33,324 nt of DNA, taken from Clostridia bacterium (GTDB lineage: Bacteria > Bacillota > Clostridia > Oscillospirales > Acutalibacteraceae). Positions 1-8,210 of this stretch are shown in pieces (position 1 is the first letter of the stretch; every line of letters starts with the position of its first letter). The stretch spans positions 1-33,324 of the forward strand of contig JAFSEF010000001.1 of assembly GCA_017435865.1 (NCBI GenBank), written 5' to 3'. Below the pieces are notes generated by a model. It did not search any database, had not been told where the DNA came from, and worked only from the letters and a program-made list of their open reading frames with translations. The position numbers and the translations under genes were made by a program.

Positions 1-3000
1 CAGGCCTGTTGCAGAGCAGGTTGCTGCCTTGGCTTCGAGCTTGACGAGCTTTTCGTGGTTGTCTGCATCGAGTTCGAGTACCGTGGTCTGTTCTGCACCG
101 CAGCCGCAAGCCATGGTGACGGAGCCTGCAGTCTTACAGGTAGAGGGTACACGGTTGATTTCGGTTGCATAAACGTGTTCACCGGTTGCGGGGATAACTT
201 TTTCTTCTTCCTTGATCACTTCGTCACAGACGGAGCAATAGGTTACAAGGGTGTAAGAGCCGTCCTTGCCGCAGGTTGCGGGGACTTTGTCTTCTTCGCG
301 GGTAGCTTCGGTGTGTGCAAGCTTTGCGGTTTCGGTCTGTGCGACCGTCACAACACCGCAGGCTTCACATTTTTCACCCTCGGTCAGGCCTGTTGCAGAG
401 CAGGTTGCTGCCTTGGCTTCGAGCTTGACGAGCTTTTCGTGGTTGTCTGCATCGAGTTCGAGTGCTGTGGTCTGTTCTGCACCGCAGCCGCAAGCCATGG
501 TGACGGAACCGGCGGTCTTACAGGTGGAGGGAACACGGTTGATTTCGGTTGCGTAGGTATGCTCGAGCATTGCGATATCAAATGCACTTGCTTCATTTTC
601 GCCGTTTGCGGCATCCGTTGCGGCATCGGCTGCAAAATACAGAGAGCAGGTTTCGCACTGCTTGTAGGCTTCATTGCCCTTGGCGGTGCAGGTAGCTTCG
701 TTGGCAGCAACCGTTGCACCGAAGGTGTGGCCGAGCGCTGCAACAGGCTGCGTTGCCGTGCCGGTGCAGAACTGACAGGTCTTGGTCTGTTCGCCTGCGG
801 TCAGGCAATCGGGCTGTGTGGTGGTCATCCAGTCACCGTAGGTACAGGTAACAACCTGCTGATGATTTTCGGCATCATATTCGCAGGTTCTTGTATGCTT
901 ACCGTTGCCGAGATCCTCATAAGCATTCCATTTGTGTGCGTTGGGGTCAATGGCCTTGGTCTGTTCTTCGGTTTCATGGCAGACAGAGCATTCTCTGACT
1001 TCCAGACCGGTAGCCGAACAGGTGGGAGCCAGGGTTTCGTTCCAATCGGACCAGGAATGGTCTTTGAGTTCAACAACAATGCTGTCAAGCACAACCGTGC
1101 AGTCTTCGTCTTCAAAAGCGGTGTTACACTGTGCGCAGAACCAGTGTGCTTTCACACCCGTTTCGGTGCAAGTGGAATCTTCAAAGGGAACAAAGACAGC
1201 GCTGTGACCGAGGGCATCGACAGATTCGGTCTTGGTTGCTTTACAGACAGAACATTCATAATGTGCCGTGCCGCCTGTTGTGCAGGTGGGGGCAGGATCG
1301 TTTTTCACAAAGACATAGGGATGCGGGAGCGGTTCACCCTCTTCGCTTGTCTTTGTGTCGCCGCAGTTTGCACAGGTGTAGGTGTAATATTCACCGTTGG
1401 TGCAGGTGGCTTCGTGCTTGACTGCATTGTAAGAATGCTCACGTGCGGGGAGCACAACTGCGGTTGCGGTGGTGGGCATGGTGGCGGCAGCATCGAGGTA
1501 ATAACCGTTGCAATTGCCGCACCGCCAGTATTCAATGTTACCGGCGACACCGCATTTTGCCGCATTTGCAGTGAAATGCACAAGGGCATGACCGGAAGAG
1601 GCAAGAATAAAGTCTTCGTTTGTGGTCTTACCGTCCACGGAGTTCACGGCAGCATCCCCTGCAAAATACAGGTTACAGACCGAGCAGGTCTTATAAGCAA
1701 GATTGCCGTCAGCGGTACAGGTTGCTTCATTTGCATTGACCGTTTCATTGAAGGTGTGTCCGGTGGCTTTCAGCGTAACGGTTTCACTTGAGATCATGTT
1801 GCCGCATTTTTCACACCAGATCTCCTTGGTGTAAGAGCCGTCGGTAATGCAATCGGGCTCGATACGGTCTTTTTCGACGGGAGCCATCGGGGTGTGTTCG
1901 AGCTTTTCCACCACATCGGTTTCAATATAACCGCAGGTGATACAGCTTCTCTGCTTTGCACCGACAGCGGTGCAGGTAGAATCCATGGTAACCGTCCAAC
2001 CGCCGAAATTGTGCCCTTCATAAGAAAGTGTTTCGGTGTAGGTTACGTTGCCGGTGGGAGGAGATACGATTGCGGGACTCCATGTGTAAGTATAATGATA
2101 CAGGGAATCGGGAGCCTTTGTGCTGTTATCGGGAGCAACGACCTCGTTGCCCTGCCAGACGTATTTGAGCGTACTTGTGCCGCCGTTGAACTTGAAGGTC
2201 AGTTCATACAGCGTGCCGACAAGATTTGCCTTTGCAAGATTGATGTCACTTGTAAGGCGGGCAATTTCATTCTGATCAGCGGCAACAAGATTGGCTGCAT
2301 CATTGTTTGTATACAGATGATAGGTCGGTGTGCTTGCATAAACAGCTGCGGAAAGAGCTGCATTGACGGCATTGTCAAGAGCCTGACGGGAGGCTTCGGA
2401 ATACTTCGCCGTATAATCCGCTGCATTGCGGATAGCATTTGCCTGGTTGATTGCTGTTGTCAGTTCGGATTTATCAGCACCGATATACAGTGCATAGGCT
2501 GCATTATAGAGCTCGTTCTTTGCGGTGTTGATATTGGACTGGGTCTGTTCACGGATGATGATCTGATTCTCTGCCTGTGAATTTTCAGCGAGGAAGGTAT
2601 CCCAGTTGCCGGCAACGATCTTATCCTTGCTGCCTGCAAAACGGTTGATGAGATCGGCGGCCTTGTTGATTTCGTTTTTGAGCGAAGACTTGTCGTAAAC
2701 GGTAACATTCCATGCCATTTCGGGCCAGTATGTGCCGTTCGAATATTCGGTATAGTTGGAGCAATCAACAGCGGACTGTGAGGACTGTCCGCCCGTACCC
2801 TTTTTGTTGAACATATGTCTGGAGTCGGCATTTCCCCAACCGCTGTTGTACTGCTGCAGCAGACCGAAACTTGCAATGTCACCGCCTGAGGTGTTGAACG
2901 CCTGCGTTTTGCCGGAGGCGGAGGAGGACGGTGTTCCCATAAGGAAGATTTTGGTGTACATCGGATCGGTACGGTTTACATTGTTTCTCCAAAGCACATA

Positions 3001-3567
3001 TTTATCGTGTCTGACATTATTGAACGTAAAGCCGTCTGATCCCTGGCCGTCCCAACCGTAGCCGACTATACGAAGGTCAAAGTTGGTCGAGCTGTTTGTT
3101 TTGCCGTAAAGACCTGCGGGTGCATTGGTCGGCAGTTCTGCGTCCACCTTGTAGTCGCTGAAAATATTGGTCATTGTGTAATAAGCGGACGGGTAGCCGC
3201 TGTAGGCAGTGTAGTCACCCCAGATGGGAGCACCCAGCAGCACACGGTAATTGGAGCTGTCACCGAAATGCCATTCCACATTGAAATAATAACCTGCACT
3301 CTGCAGTGTTTCCGTCACATCAAGATAAATGTTTGACGGATAATGCACCTTGACGTAATCGGAATTGTAGGCCCATTTGAACCAGCGGTCGGCATTCGCA
3401 TTCCATTTAGGTGTGCCGTAAGCATCGGTTTTGACATATGTATCGACTGTGGCTGGCAAAGCTTTTGCCGTAATAGGCATAAAAACCGAAAACGAACCGA
3501 AATATGCCATGATCATAAGTAAACTTAAAAACACGGATAAAACTTTTTTGAAAACTTTGTTTTTCAT
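1..3567 (-). CDS. Large secreted repeat-rich surface protein (C-terminus beyond the window)
   Basis: The frame is open from ATG at 3567 to the window edge: 1189 codons with no stop, checked triplet by triplet. A Sec signal peptide covers residues 1 to about 37 (MKNKVFKK, then a hydrophobic stretch ending TAKALP). Residues about 40-290 form an N-terminal module I do not recognise, rich in W, Y and N. Residues about 290-365 and 362-447 look like two FIVAR-type helical repeats (for example KSELTTAINQANAIRNA). From about residue 510 to the edge the protein is a string of Cys-rich repeats of the pattern C..G......C..C, rich in T, E and H. One 128-residue block is tandemly repeated (nt 1-175 matches 385-560). 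An AGGAG site lies 12 nt before the ATG. An extracellular or wall-associated role is inferred; no anchor is visible because the C-terminus is missing. Confidence 0.88.
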   Translation of the reverse strand, partial: MKNKVFKKVLSVFLSLLMIMAYFGSFSVFMPITAKALPATVDTYVKTDAYGTPKWNANADRWFKWAYNSDYVKVHYPSNIYLDVTETLQSAGYYFNVEWHFGDSSNYRVLLGAPIWGDYTAYSGYPSAYYTMTNIFSDYKVDAELPTNAPAGLYGKTNSSTNFDLRIVGYGWDGQGSDGFTFNNVRHDKYVLWRNNVNRTDPMYTKIFLMGTPSSSASGKTQAFNTSGGDIASFGLLQQYNSGWGNADSRHMFNKKGTGGQSSQSAVDCSNYTEYSNGTYWPEMAWNVTVYDKSSLKNEINKAADLINRFAGSKDKIVAGNWDTFLAENSQAENQIIIREQTQSNINTAKNELYNAAYALYIGADKSELTTAINQANAIRNAADYTAKYSEASRQALDNAVNAALSAAVYASTPTYHLYTNNDAANLVAADQNEIARLTSDINLAKANLVGTLYELTFKFNGGTSTLKYVWQGNEVVAPDNSTKAPDSLYHYTYTWSPAIVSPPTGNVTYTETLSYEGHNFGGWTVTMDSTCTAVGAKQRSCITCGYIETDVVEKLEHTPMAPVEKDRIEPDCITDGSYTKEIWCEKCGNMISSETVTLKATGHTFNETVNANEATCTADGNLAYKTCSVCNLYFAGDAAVNSVDGKTTNEDFILASSGHALVHFTANAAKCGVAGNIEYWRCGNCNGYYLDAAATMPTTATAVVLPAREHSYNAVKHEATCTNGEYYTYTCANCGDTKTSEEGEPLPHPYVFVKNDPAPTCTTGGTAHYECSVCKATKTESVDALGHSAVFVPFEDSTCTETGVKAHWFCAQCNTAFEDEDCTVVLDSIVVELKDHSWSDWNETLAPTCSATGLEVRECSVCHETEEQTKAIDPNAHKWNAYEDLGNGKHTRTCEYDAENHQQVVTCTYGDWMTTTQPDCLTAGEQTKTCQFCTGTATQPVAALGHTFGATVAANEATCTAKGNEAYKQCETCSLYFAADAATDAANGENEASAFDIAMLEHTYATEINRVPSTCKTAGSVTMACGCGAEQTTALELDADNHEKLVKLEAKAATCSATGLTEGEKCEACGVVTVAQTETAKLAHTEATREEDKVPATCGKDGSYTLVTYCSVCDEVIKEEEKVIPATGEHVYATEINRVPSTCKTAGSVTMACGCGAEQTTVLELDADNHEKLVKLEAKAATCSATGL

Positions 3568-3745
3568 AAAATGATTCAACTCCTCTGAAAGATAAAATTT
3601 CACACTGACTGTGATTTGTCTTTGATTCTCCCGCTCGGAGAACTGTTGTGTCATTTTGCATTCTGAAGTCGTTCCGACATTGTCCGTCACACCTGACCTC
3701 CCTGCGAGGCGGACAAGCTTTTTTTGCAGCAAAATATACATAATA

Positions 3746-3774
3746 ATTATATCACAATGTTAAAAAAGTGTCAA
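3746..3774 (-). promoter_or_regulatory. Perfect-consensus promoter of the surface protein gene
   Basis: On the minus strand TTGACA (3774-3769) and TATAAT (3751-3746) are separated by exactly 17 bp. Transcription would start near 3739, leaving a leader of about 170 nt. That leader contains a GTCCG/CGGAC-closed hairpin (about 3685-3713) before the AGGAG site. Confidence 0.85.
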
Positions 3775-4085
3775 TCACTTACAATCTTCTTTACTTTGAT
3801 TTGTGCAACATTTTTCTCATTATTTGTCTTACATTTCAAAACAAACAAAACTGAAAATTCTGAATAAGCATCAATGCAACAGGATGCTTTCAATTATAAA
3901 AAAAACGAATACAGCATCTGTCAGATCCGGTAACAGCAGGGTGTAAAAACAACACCATGAAAAGGTGTAAAAGATGACAGCTGTTTTTTATGCAAAATCA
4001 CCCGCATAAACAAAACTTTTCTACTTGCATTATTTTTTCATTTATGATAAAGTAATTTTATATAACCTTTTGAAAGGATCAACCC
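3775..4085. other. AT-rich intergenic region between divergent genes
   Basis: No gene is visible. For the plus-strand gene at 4086 only a weak promoter is seen: TTGCAT at 4025-4030, then 17 bp, then TAAAGT at 4048-4053. An AAAGGA ribosome binding site (4073-4078) precedes the ATG. An ACACC/GGTGT mini-hairpin lies near 3953-3970 with no clear U-tract. Confidence 0.4.
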
Positions 4086-5246
4086 ATGAACGAGCAGTAT
4101 TATGATTTCGGCATCATGGCTGACGGCATTGCCGATGACTCCCCTGCACTGCAAAGAGCCATCGACTGCAGCGGCGGATATCTCGAACTGCCTGCCGGCA
4201 TTTACCGCATCACATCCGCTTTACGTCTGCCATCCGATATGCACCTTCATCTGCACCCTTATGCCGTCATGAAACTCTGCGGTGAAACACAACGTGCGGA
4301 AGGTGATTTTCTGATTACAAACGCGGATCCGCTGAACGGCAACTCCAACATCCGCATTGAGGGCGGACTGTGGGACGGAAACTGCTGCGGCACATACAAC
4401 GAAAAACCTGATATTTTTACGCCGCACGGCTGGTCAGGTGCCATGTTCAACTTCAGAAAAGTCAAAAATCTGACCATTTCAAATCTGACCGTTATGGATT
4501 CACCTGCATACTTTTTCCGTTTCTGTGAAATTGACGGTTTCCGCATTGAGAATATTATTTTTTCCGGCATCAATGCAAGACCCAATCAGGACGGTCTGCA
4601 CTTCGGCGGTGCCTGTCGGAACGGAACCATCAGCAACCTTGTTGCTCTGGACGGACAGACCAATGATGATATGATTGCACTGAATGCGGATGATTGCATT
4701 GACCGTGTTGAAAACTACGGCATGCTCCGCGGTGCCATTGAGAATATCACCATCGAAAACATCATTGCGGAAGATTGCCATACCTTCCTGCGGATGCTGA
4801 GTGTGGATTCCCCCATCCGCAACATCACAATCCGTAACGTGCGTTGCGGTTGCCGAACCAATGCCATAAACATGGATGCCGCAAGATATTGCCGTACACC
4901 TTTGTTTGATGATGCTCAAAGACCCACAGGTGTCGGACGGATTGAAAACGTGTCCATTTCAAATATGCTCGCATATTCAACGGGCAACAACCCCGAAACA
5001 CCGCTGATCTGCTGCGAAAGCAACTGCAAGAATGTACGCATCGAAAGATTTGAAAGGGACATTTCCCTTGACAGCACCAATTGTCCGCTGCTGATCGCAC
5101 AGAATGTGTGTGACATGAGAATTGCACTGCGTGAACCGACCGACATCGGCGGCAACGCTAAACGAACCGCAACGGGATTGTACCTGGGCACCAAGCAGGA
5201 ATCACTGCGGGTTCTTCGCTCCTTCAAATCCTGTTATTTCAACTGA
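4086..5246 (+). CDS. Right-handed beta-helix protein, GH28/pectate-lyase-like
   Basis: A 386-residue protein. The N-terminus has the layout of Pectate_lyase_3/GH28-type proteins: DFGIMADGIADDSPALQRAI, then YLELPAGIYRI. Repeated short strands such as NLTISNLTV, NGTISNLVAL, NITIENI and NITIRNV fit a parallel beta-helix. DGLHFGG (from D169) and NDDMIALN (D194, D195) match the places where GH28 polygalacturonases carry catalytic Asp residues. There is no signal peptide, so if it is a glycosidase it probably acts on oligosaccharides taken into the cell; the substrate cannot be told. It starts at ATG after AAAGGA and is 25 nt upstream of the next gene, suggesting an operon. Confidence 0.75.
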   Translation: MNEQYYDFGIMADGIADDSPALQRAIDCSGGYLELPAGIYRITSALRLPSDMHLHLHPYAVMKLCGETQRAEGDFLITNADPLNGNSNIRIEGGLWDGNCCGTYNEKPDIFTPHGWSGAMFNFRKVKNLTISNLTVMDSPAYFFRFCEIDGFRIENIIFSGINARPNQDGLHFGGACRNGTISNLVALDGQTNDDMIALNADDCIDRVENYGMLRGAIENITIENIIAEDCHTFLRMLSVDSPIRNITIRNVRCGCRTNAINMDAARYCRTPLFDDAQRPTGVGRIENVSISNMLAYSTGNNPETPLICCESNCKNVRIERFERDISLDSTNCPLLIAQNVCDMRIALREPTDIGGNAKRTATGLYLGTKQESLRVLRSFKSCYFN

Positions 5247-5271
5247 TACCGACTCAGGGGAGGAATTATCC

Positions 5272-6072
5272 ATGACCAGAAAAAATATCAAAAAAAGAGC
5301 TTCCGAGCTTGTCAAACAGAATCTTGAAACAAGCATTTTTTCAGCAGCCGTTCCGTCTGTTCTTGCAGCACTCTCCACAGTGCTCAACCCCTTTGTCAGC
5401 GGCGGTTTTGTGTTGGGAAAAAACAAAGTCTTTCTTGACCTTGCAAAACAGGGCAAAGGGCAGCTTGAAGAGATTTTCAACGGTTTCAAAAGCTTCAAAA
5501 CCTACACAACGGGCCTGCTGATGCACATTGTCAAGAGCCTTTATATCGGTGTGGGACTTGTTCTGCTGATCGTTCCCGGCATCATTATGTGGATGCGTTA
5601 TCTGTTTGCCGAACTGATTCTTGCCGACGAACAGAACATTACCGTTCTCGATGCACTCAACAAAAGCCAGTTCCTGACAAAAAACCGCATGGGTGAAATT
5701 TTCAGCTTTGTACTCTCCTTCCTGCCCTTGTTCATTGTGGGCATCATTCCGATTTTCGGTTGGGTACTGATGGCTGTCTATATCATTCCTTATTTCAGAG
5801 TATCGGTTGCAACCTATTACTGTGCCCTGAAAGATGAAGCCATCCGTGCAGCAGAACGCAAAGCAAACTTCCGCTATCCCGGCGGCACTCCCACCCGCAA
5901 GAAACTGGCAACCGGTGCTGCTGCCGCACAGCAACAGGCTCTGAATCAGCAGCAGGCTTATGCACAACAACAGGCTTATGCACAGCAGAACTATTACCGT
6001 CAGCAAGCCTATTACAATCAGCAGAATGCTCAACCGCAGCAACCGCAACAGCCGAACGGTGGACAGGAATGA
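5272..6072 (+). CDS. DUF975-like integral membrane protein with Q-rich tail
   Basis: 266 residues from ATG 5272, chosen because GGGGAGG lies 8 nt upstream; the frame is open further upstream but has no ribosome binding site there. The core has at least three hydrophobic segments (about 23-50, 85-112 and 140-172) and the motif LIVPGIIMWMRYLFAELILA with ILADEQN.TVLDALNKSQ, typical of the DUF975/YciC-like membrane family. From about residue 205 the protein becomes a low-complexity cytoplasmic tail of Q, A and Y (repeats of QQAYAQ). Its TGA overlaps the next ATG by 4 nt, so it is translationally coupled to the HELSH protein. Function of the family is unknown. Confidence 0.75.
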   Translation: MTRKNIKKRASELVKQNLETSIFSAAVPSVLAALSTVLNPFVSGGFVLGKNKVFLDLAKQGKGQLEEIFNGFKSFKTYTTGLLMHIVKSLYIGVGLVLLIVPGIIMWMRYLFAELILADEQNITVLDALNKSQFLTKNRMGEIFSFVLSFLPLFIVGIIPIFGWVLMAVYIIPYFRVSVATYYCALKDEAIRAAERKANFRYPGGTPTRKKLATGAAAAQQQALNQQQAYAQQQAYAQQNYYRQQAYYNQQNAQPQQPQQPNGGQE

Positions 6073-6875
6073 AAGACGTTGCCATCTTATTTCTTCTGCA
6101 AATGATTCTGACCGCCGGCAGCACCGTTGCTGCCGGTCTTTTTATCCGCGGTTGCAAACAGTTGCTGGTGCGTGCCTGCGGTAAATATGCACCGCAGATT
6201 GTCAACGGTGCGGGCATTATAGGGACACCCGTTCACGAACTGTCACATGCCGCCATGTGCATTGTGTTCAGACACAAAATCAAACGCATCAAACTCTTCG
6301 GCATTGACAAAAACAGCAGCACTCTCGGTTTTGTGGAGCATTCGTTCAGCCGACACAGTCTGTGGCAGCGTGCCGGTAATTTCTTTATCGGTGTCGCTCC
6401 CGTCGTTGCAGGCTCTGCCGTTCTTCTTCTGCTGCTTCGTTTGTTTTTGCCCGACACCTTCACAGCGGTACAGCATTCGCTGTCCGTCGTAGCACAGAGT
6501 TCCTTGTCAACGGAAACGATCGGTCAGTTTCTGCACACAGTTGTTTCCGTGTTCCGCATTATTTTTGATGCATCCCATTTTTCATCCTGGAAATTCTGGG
6601 TCTTTGTTGTGATCGCCATGACCATTGCCATTCACATGGATCTGAGCACGGCTGACATCAAGGGCGGTGCCAACGGATTCATTTTTTACGCACTCGGTTT
6701 TCTGCTTGTTGATATTGCACTGTATTTTCTGAATCCTGCATGGTTGCAATCGTTTACGAATCTTATTCTGCGCGGCGGTTTTTTTATGACTTCCCTGCTC
6801 GTGATGAGTGTTGTTTTTGCAGGTGCGGCAGGTATTCTGTCCGCGATTGTTCTGTTGATAAAAAAATTATTCTGA
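6069..6875 (+). CDS. Membrane zinc metallopeptidase-like protein (HELSH motif)
   Basis: 268 residues, almost wholly membrane embedded. TPVHELSHAAMC gives an HExxH zinc site at residues 56-60, next to the second membrane segment, as in M50/site-2-protease-like peptidases. A downstream GNFFIGVAPVVAG stretch resembles the conserved N/G-rich membrane loop seen after HExxH in that class. At least five hydrophobic segments follow. It begins inside the stop codon of the DUF975-like gene (ATGA), which suggests the two proteins work together. A canonical third ligand (NPDG-like motif) is not obvious, so activity is uncertain. Confidence 0.65.
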   Translation: MKDVAILFLLQMILTAGSTVAAGLFIRGCKQLLVRACGKYAPQIVNGAGIIGTPVHELSHAAMCIVFRHKIKRIKLFGIDKNSSTLGFVEHSFSRHSLWQRAGNFFIGVAPVVAGSAVLLLLLRLFLPDTFTAVQHSLSVVAQSSLSTETIGQFLHTVVSVFRIIFDASHFSSWKFWVFVVIAMTIAIHMDLSTADIKGGANGFIFYALGFLLVDIALYFLNPAWLQSFTNLILRGGFFMTSLLVMSVVFAGAAGILSAIVLLIKKLF

Positions 6876-6886
6876 GTGAGGTTTTT

Positions 6887-7483
6887 ATGAGCTGCCTGAA
6901 AATGTATTTTACAAATCCCAAAGCCAGAGGAAAACAGCTGCCCGAAGGTTTCACCGTCACCCGTTTTCAATCCGAAGCGGACATCGAACAATGGCTTGAT
7001 ATCTGCCATGACGGACTGATTGCTGCGGATGCGGGGATTGAAAAATTCCGTTGTGAACTGGTTGACATTGACGGTCCCGACCCTTACAGAGATACGTATT
7101 TTATTGAAAAAGACGGCAAAAAAATAGCCACATTCACCGTTGTCCCGAATATGTGGAGCACAGGCATGGGCTACATTCACATGGTCGCCTTGCGTTCGGA
7201 ATACAGAGGACTCGGACTTGGCAGCTTTATGGCAGACTTTTCTTTGCAGAAACTCATTGAAATGGGCAAAGAACGCGTGTTTCTGCTGACAGGGGACGCA
7301 AGACTTCCGGCCCTGCGGACATATCTCAATGCAGGTTTTCTTCCGGTCAATTACATTGATGAGGAAGGTAAAGACATGGTGGATCGTTGGCAGAACATTG
7401 TCAACACCTTGCAGATTCAAAATCTGATGCTGCTCAATGATGACGGCAGCGAAATGCAGGAACTGCATTGTACAACACAATAA
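6887..7483 (+). CDS. GNAT-family N-acetyltransferase
   Basis: 198 residues from ATG 6887, preceded by GTGAGG; the longer upstream reading has no ribosome binding site and overlaps the previous gene. The acetyl-CoA site is visible as VALRSEYRGLGLGSFMADFS (motif A, RGLGLG) after the strand GYIHMVAL, followed by VFLLTGDARLPALRTYLNAGF (motif B region). This is a complete single GNAT fold with a short C-terminal extension. The substrate cannot be predicted. It lies 11 nt after the metallopeptidase gene and is the last gene of the operon, followed by a strong terminator. Confidence 0.8.
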   Translation: MSCLKMYFTNPKARGKQLPEGFTVTRFQSEADIEQWLDICHDGLIAADAGIEKFRCELVDIDGPDPYRDTYFIEKDGKKIATFTVVPNMWSTGMGYIHMVALRSEYRGLGLGSFMADFSLQKLIEMGKERVFLLTGDARLPALRTYLNAGFLPVNYIDEEGKDMVDRWQNIVNTLQIQNLMLLNDDGSEMQELHCTTQ

Positions 7484-7491
7484 AAACCATT

Positions 7492-7539
7492 AAGAGGCTG
7501 TTGCAAATCCGGTTCAGGAATTGCAACAGCCTCTTTTTT
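7492..7539 (+). terminator. Terminator hairpin of the GNAT operon; left hairpin flanking the RloAB module
   Basis: A perfect 15-bp stem, AAGAGGCTGTTGCAA (7492-7506) with TTGCAACAGCCTCTT (7521-7535), has a 14-nt loop and a T-run to 7539. A near copy in inverted orientation lies at 9605-9648. It may also stop rloB transcription coming from the right. Confidence 0.9.
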
Positions 7540-7541
7540 CC

Positions 7542-8210
7542 TTACAAATAAGGCTTTAACTTTTCGATTAATTCAAACATTTTTGTTCCCGGTGCAGAAG
7601 CAGAAGGAGTTTTTCCGGAATTGATTTTATCAAGTCTTTTGGCATTTTCTATAGCAAAATTCTGATAATCCTTCAGAACCAAAAACATATCCTCTCTGTT
7701 TTTATGATAGTCTCCTGCACCTATCGTATTTAAGTTTTCAGATAGCTTACTTTTATATTCATCACGCTGCAAATCAGAATGCATAAAGCTGAAGTGAAGT
7801 AAAAACCACAATTCAACACACTGATTTGACCATATCGCGTGATACTTGCAATCTGAGTTGCTTTCATGCTCACACAAAACAGGAACAACATCAATTCTAT
7901 CCTTCGGAAAATCATCCGTATCATAAATTATCCAAACATGCTTATATCCATTCGGGTCATCTCTCACCAGTTGTTTAGCTTTATCAAAAAGATGAACTGT
8001 ATTGTCACCTTGTCCGACTATTTCCAAATGTATTCTTTCGCTGTAATTTTGATTTATCAAATCTTTAATTGCTTTGAAATAGTTTGGTTCAGTCTTTGTT
8101 CCTTCGGTAATAATCAAATGGTATTCCGGTTGGATTTTCTTTTTTCTTTCATACCTTTTGGACATCCATTCTTTATCCAAATCTGATTTCTTCGGCGGTT
8201 TTAAACTCAT
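7542..8210 (-). CDS. rloB: RloB-like TOPRIM-type nuclease/effector of a two-gene defence module
   Basis: 222 residues. ATG 8210 is chosen because it overlaps the TGA of the ATPase gene by 4 nt (ATGA); an upstream in-frame TTG is less likely. Family features: LIITEGTKTEPNYF (E36) at the end of the first strand, VWIIYDTDDF (D97, D99), and the SNQCVELWFLLHF block near the middle. This E...DxD arrangement resembles TOPRIM-like metal sites, as in the effectors of PARIS and OLD-type systems. RloB was first named from Campylobacter restriction loci. With its ATPase partner it is best read as a phage-defence or abortive-infection module; that role is family inference. Base composition is clearly more AT-rich than its neighbours. 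Confidence 0.82.
   Translation of the reverse strand: MSLKPPKKSDLDKEWMSKRYERKKKIQPEYHLIITEGTKTEPNYFKAIKDLINQNYSERIHLEIVGQGDNTVHLFDKAKQLVRDDPNGYKHVWIIYDTDDFPKDRIDVVPVLCEHESNSDCKYHAIWSNQCVELWFLLHFSFMHSDLQRDEYKSKLSENLNTIGAGDYHKNREDMFLVLKDYQNFAIENAKRLDKINSGKTPSASAPGTKMFELIEKLKPYL

Noticed and set aside
55-1791. 578-codon open frame on the plus strand, Cys-rich
   Set aside because: It is exactly antisense and in codon register with the repeats of the surface protein on the minus strand, which has signal peptide, promoter and ribosome binding site. The plus frame has no ribosome binding site, and its repeats mirror the real ones.
3407-3661. 84-codon minus-strand ORF overlapping the surface protein start
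   Set aside because: Out of frame with the signal-peptide frame, starts in the leader and has no ribosome binding site.
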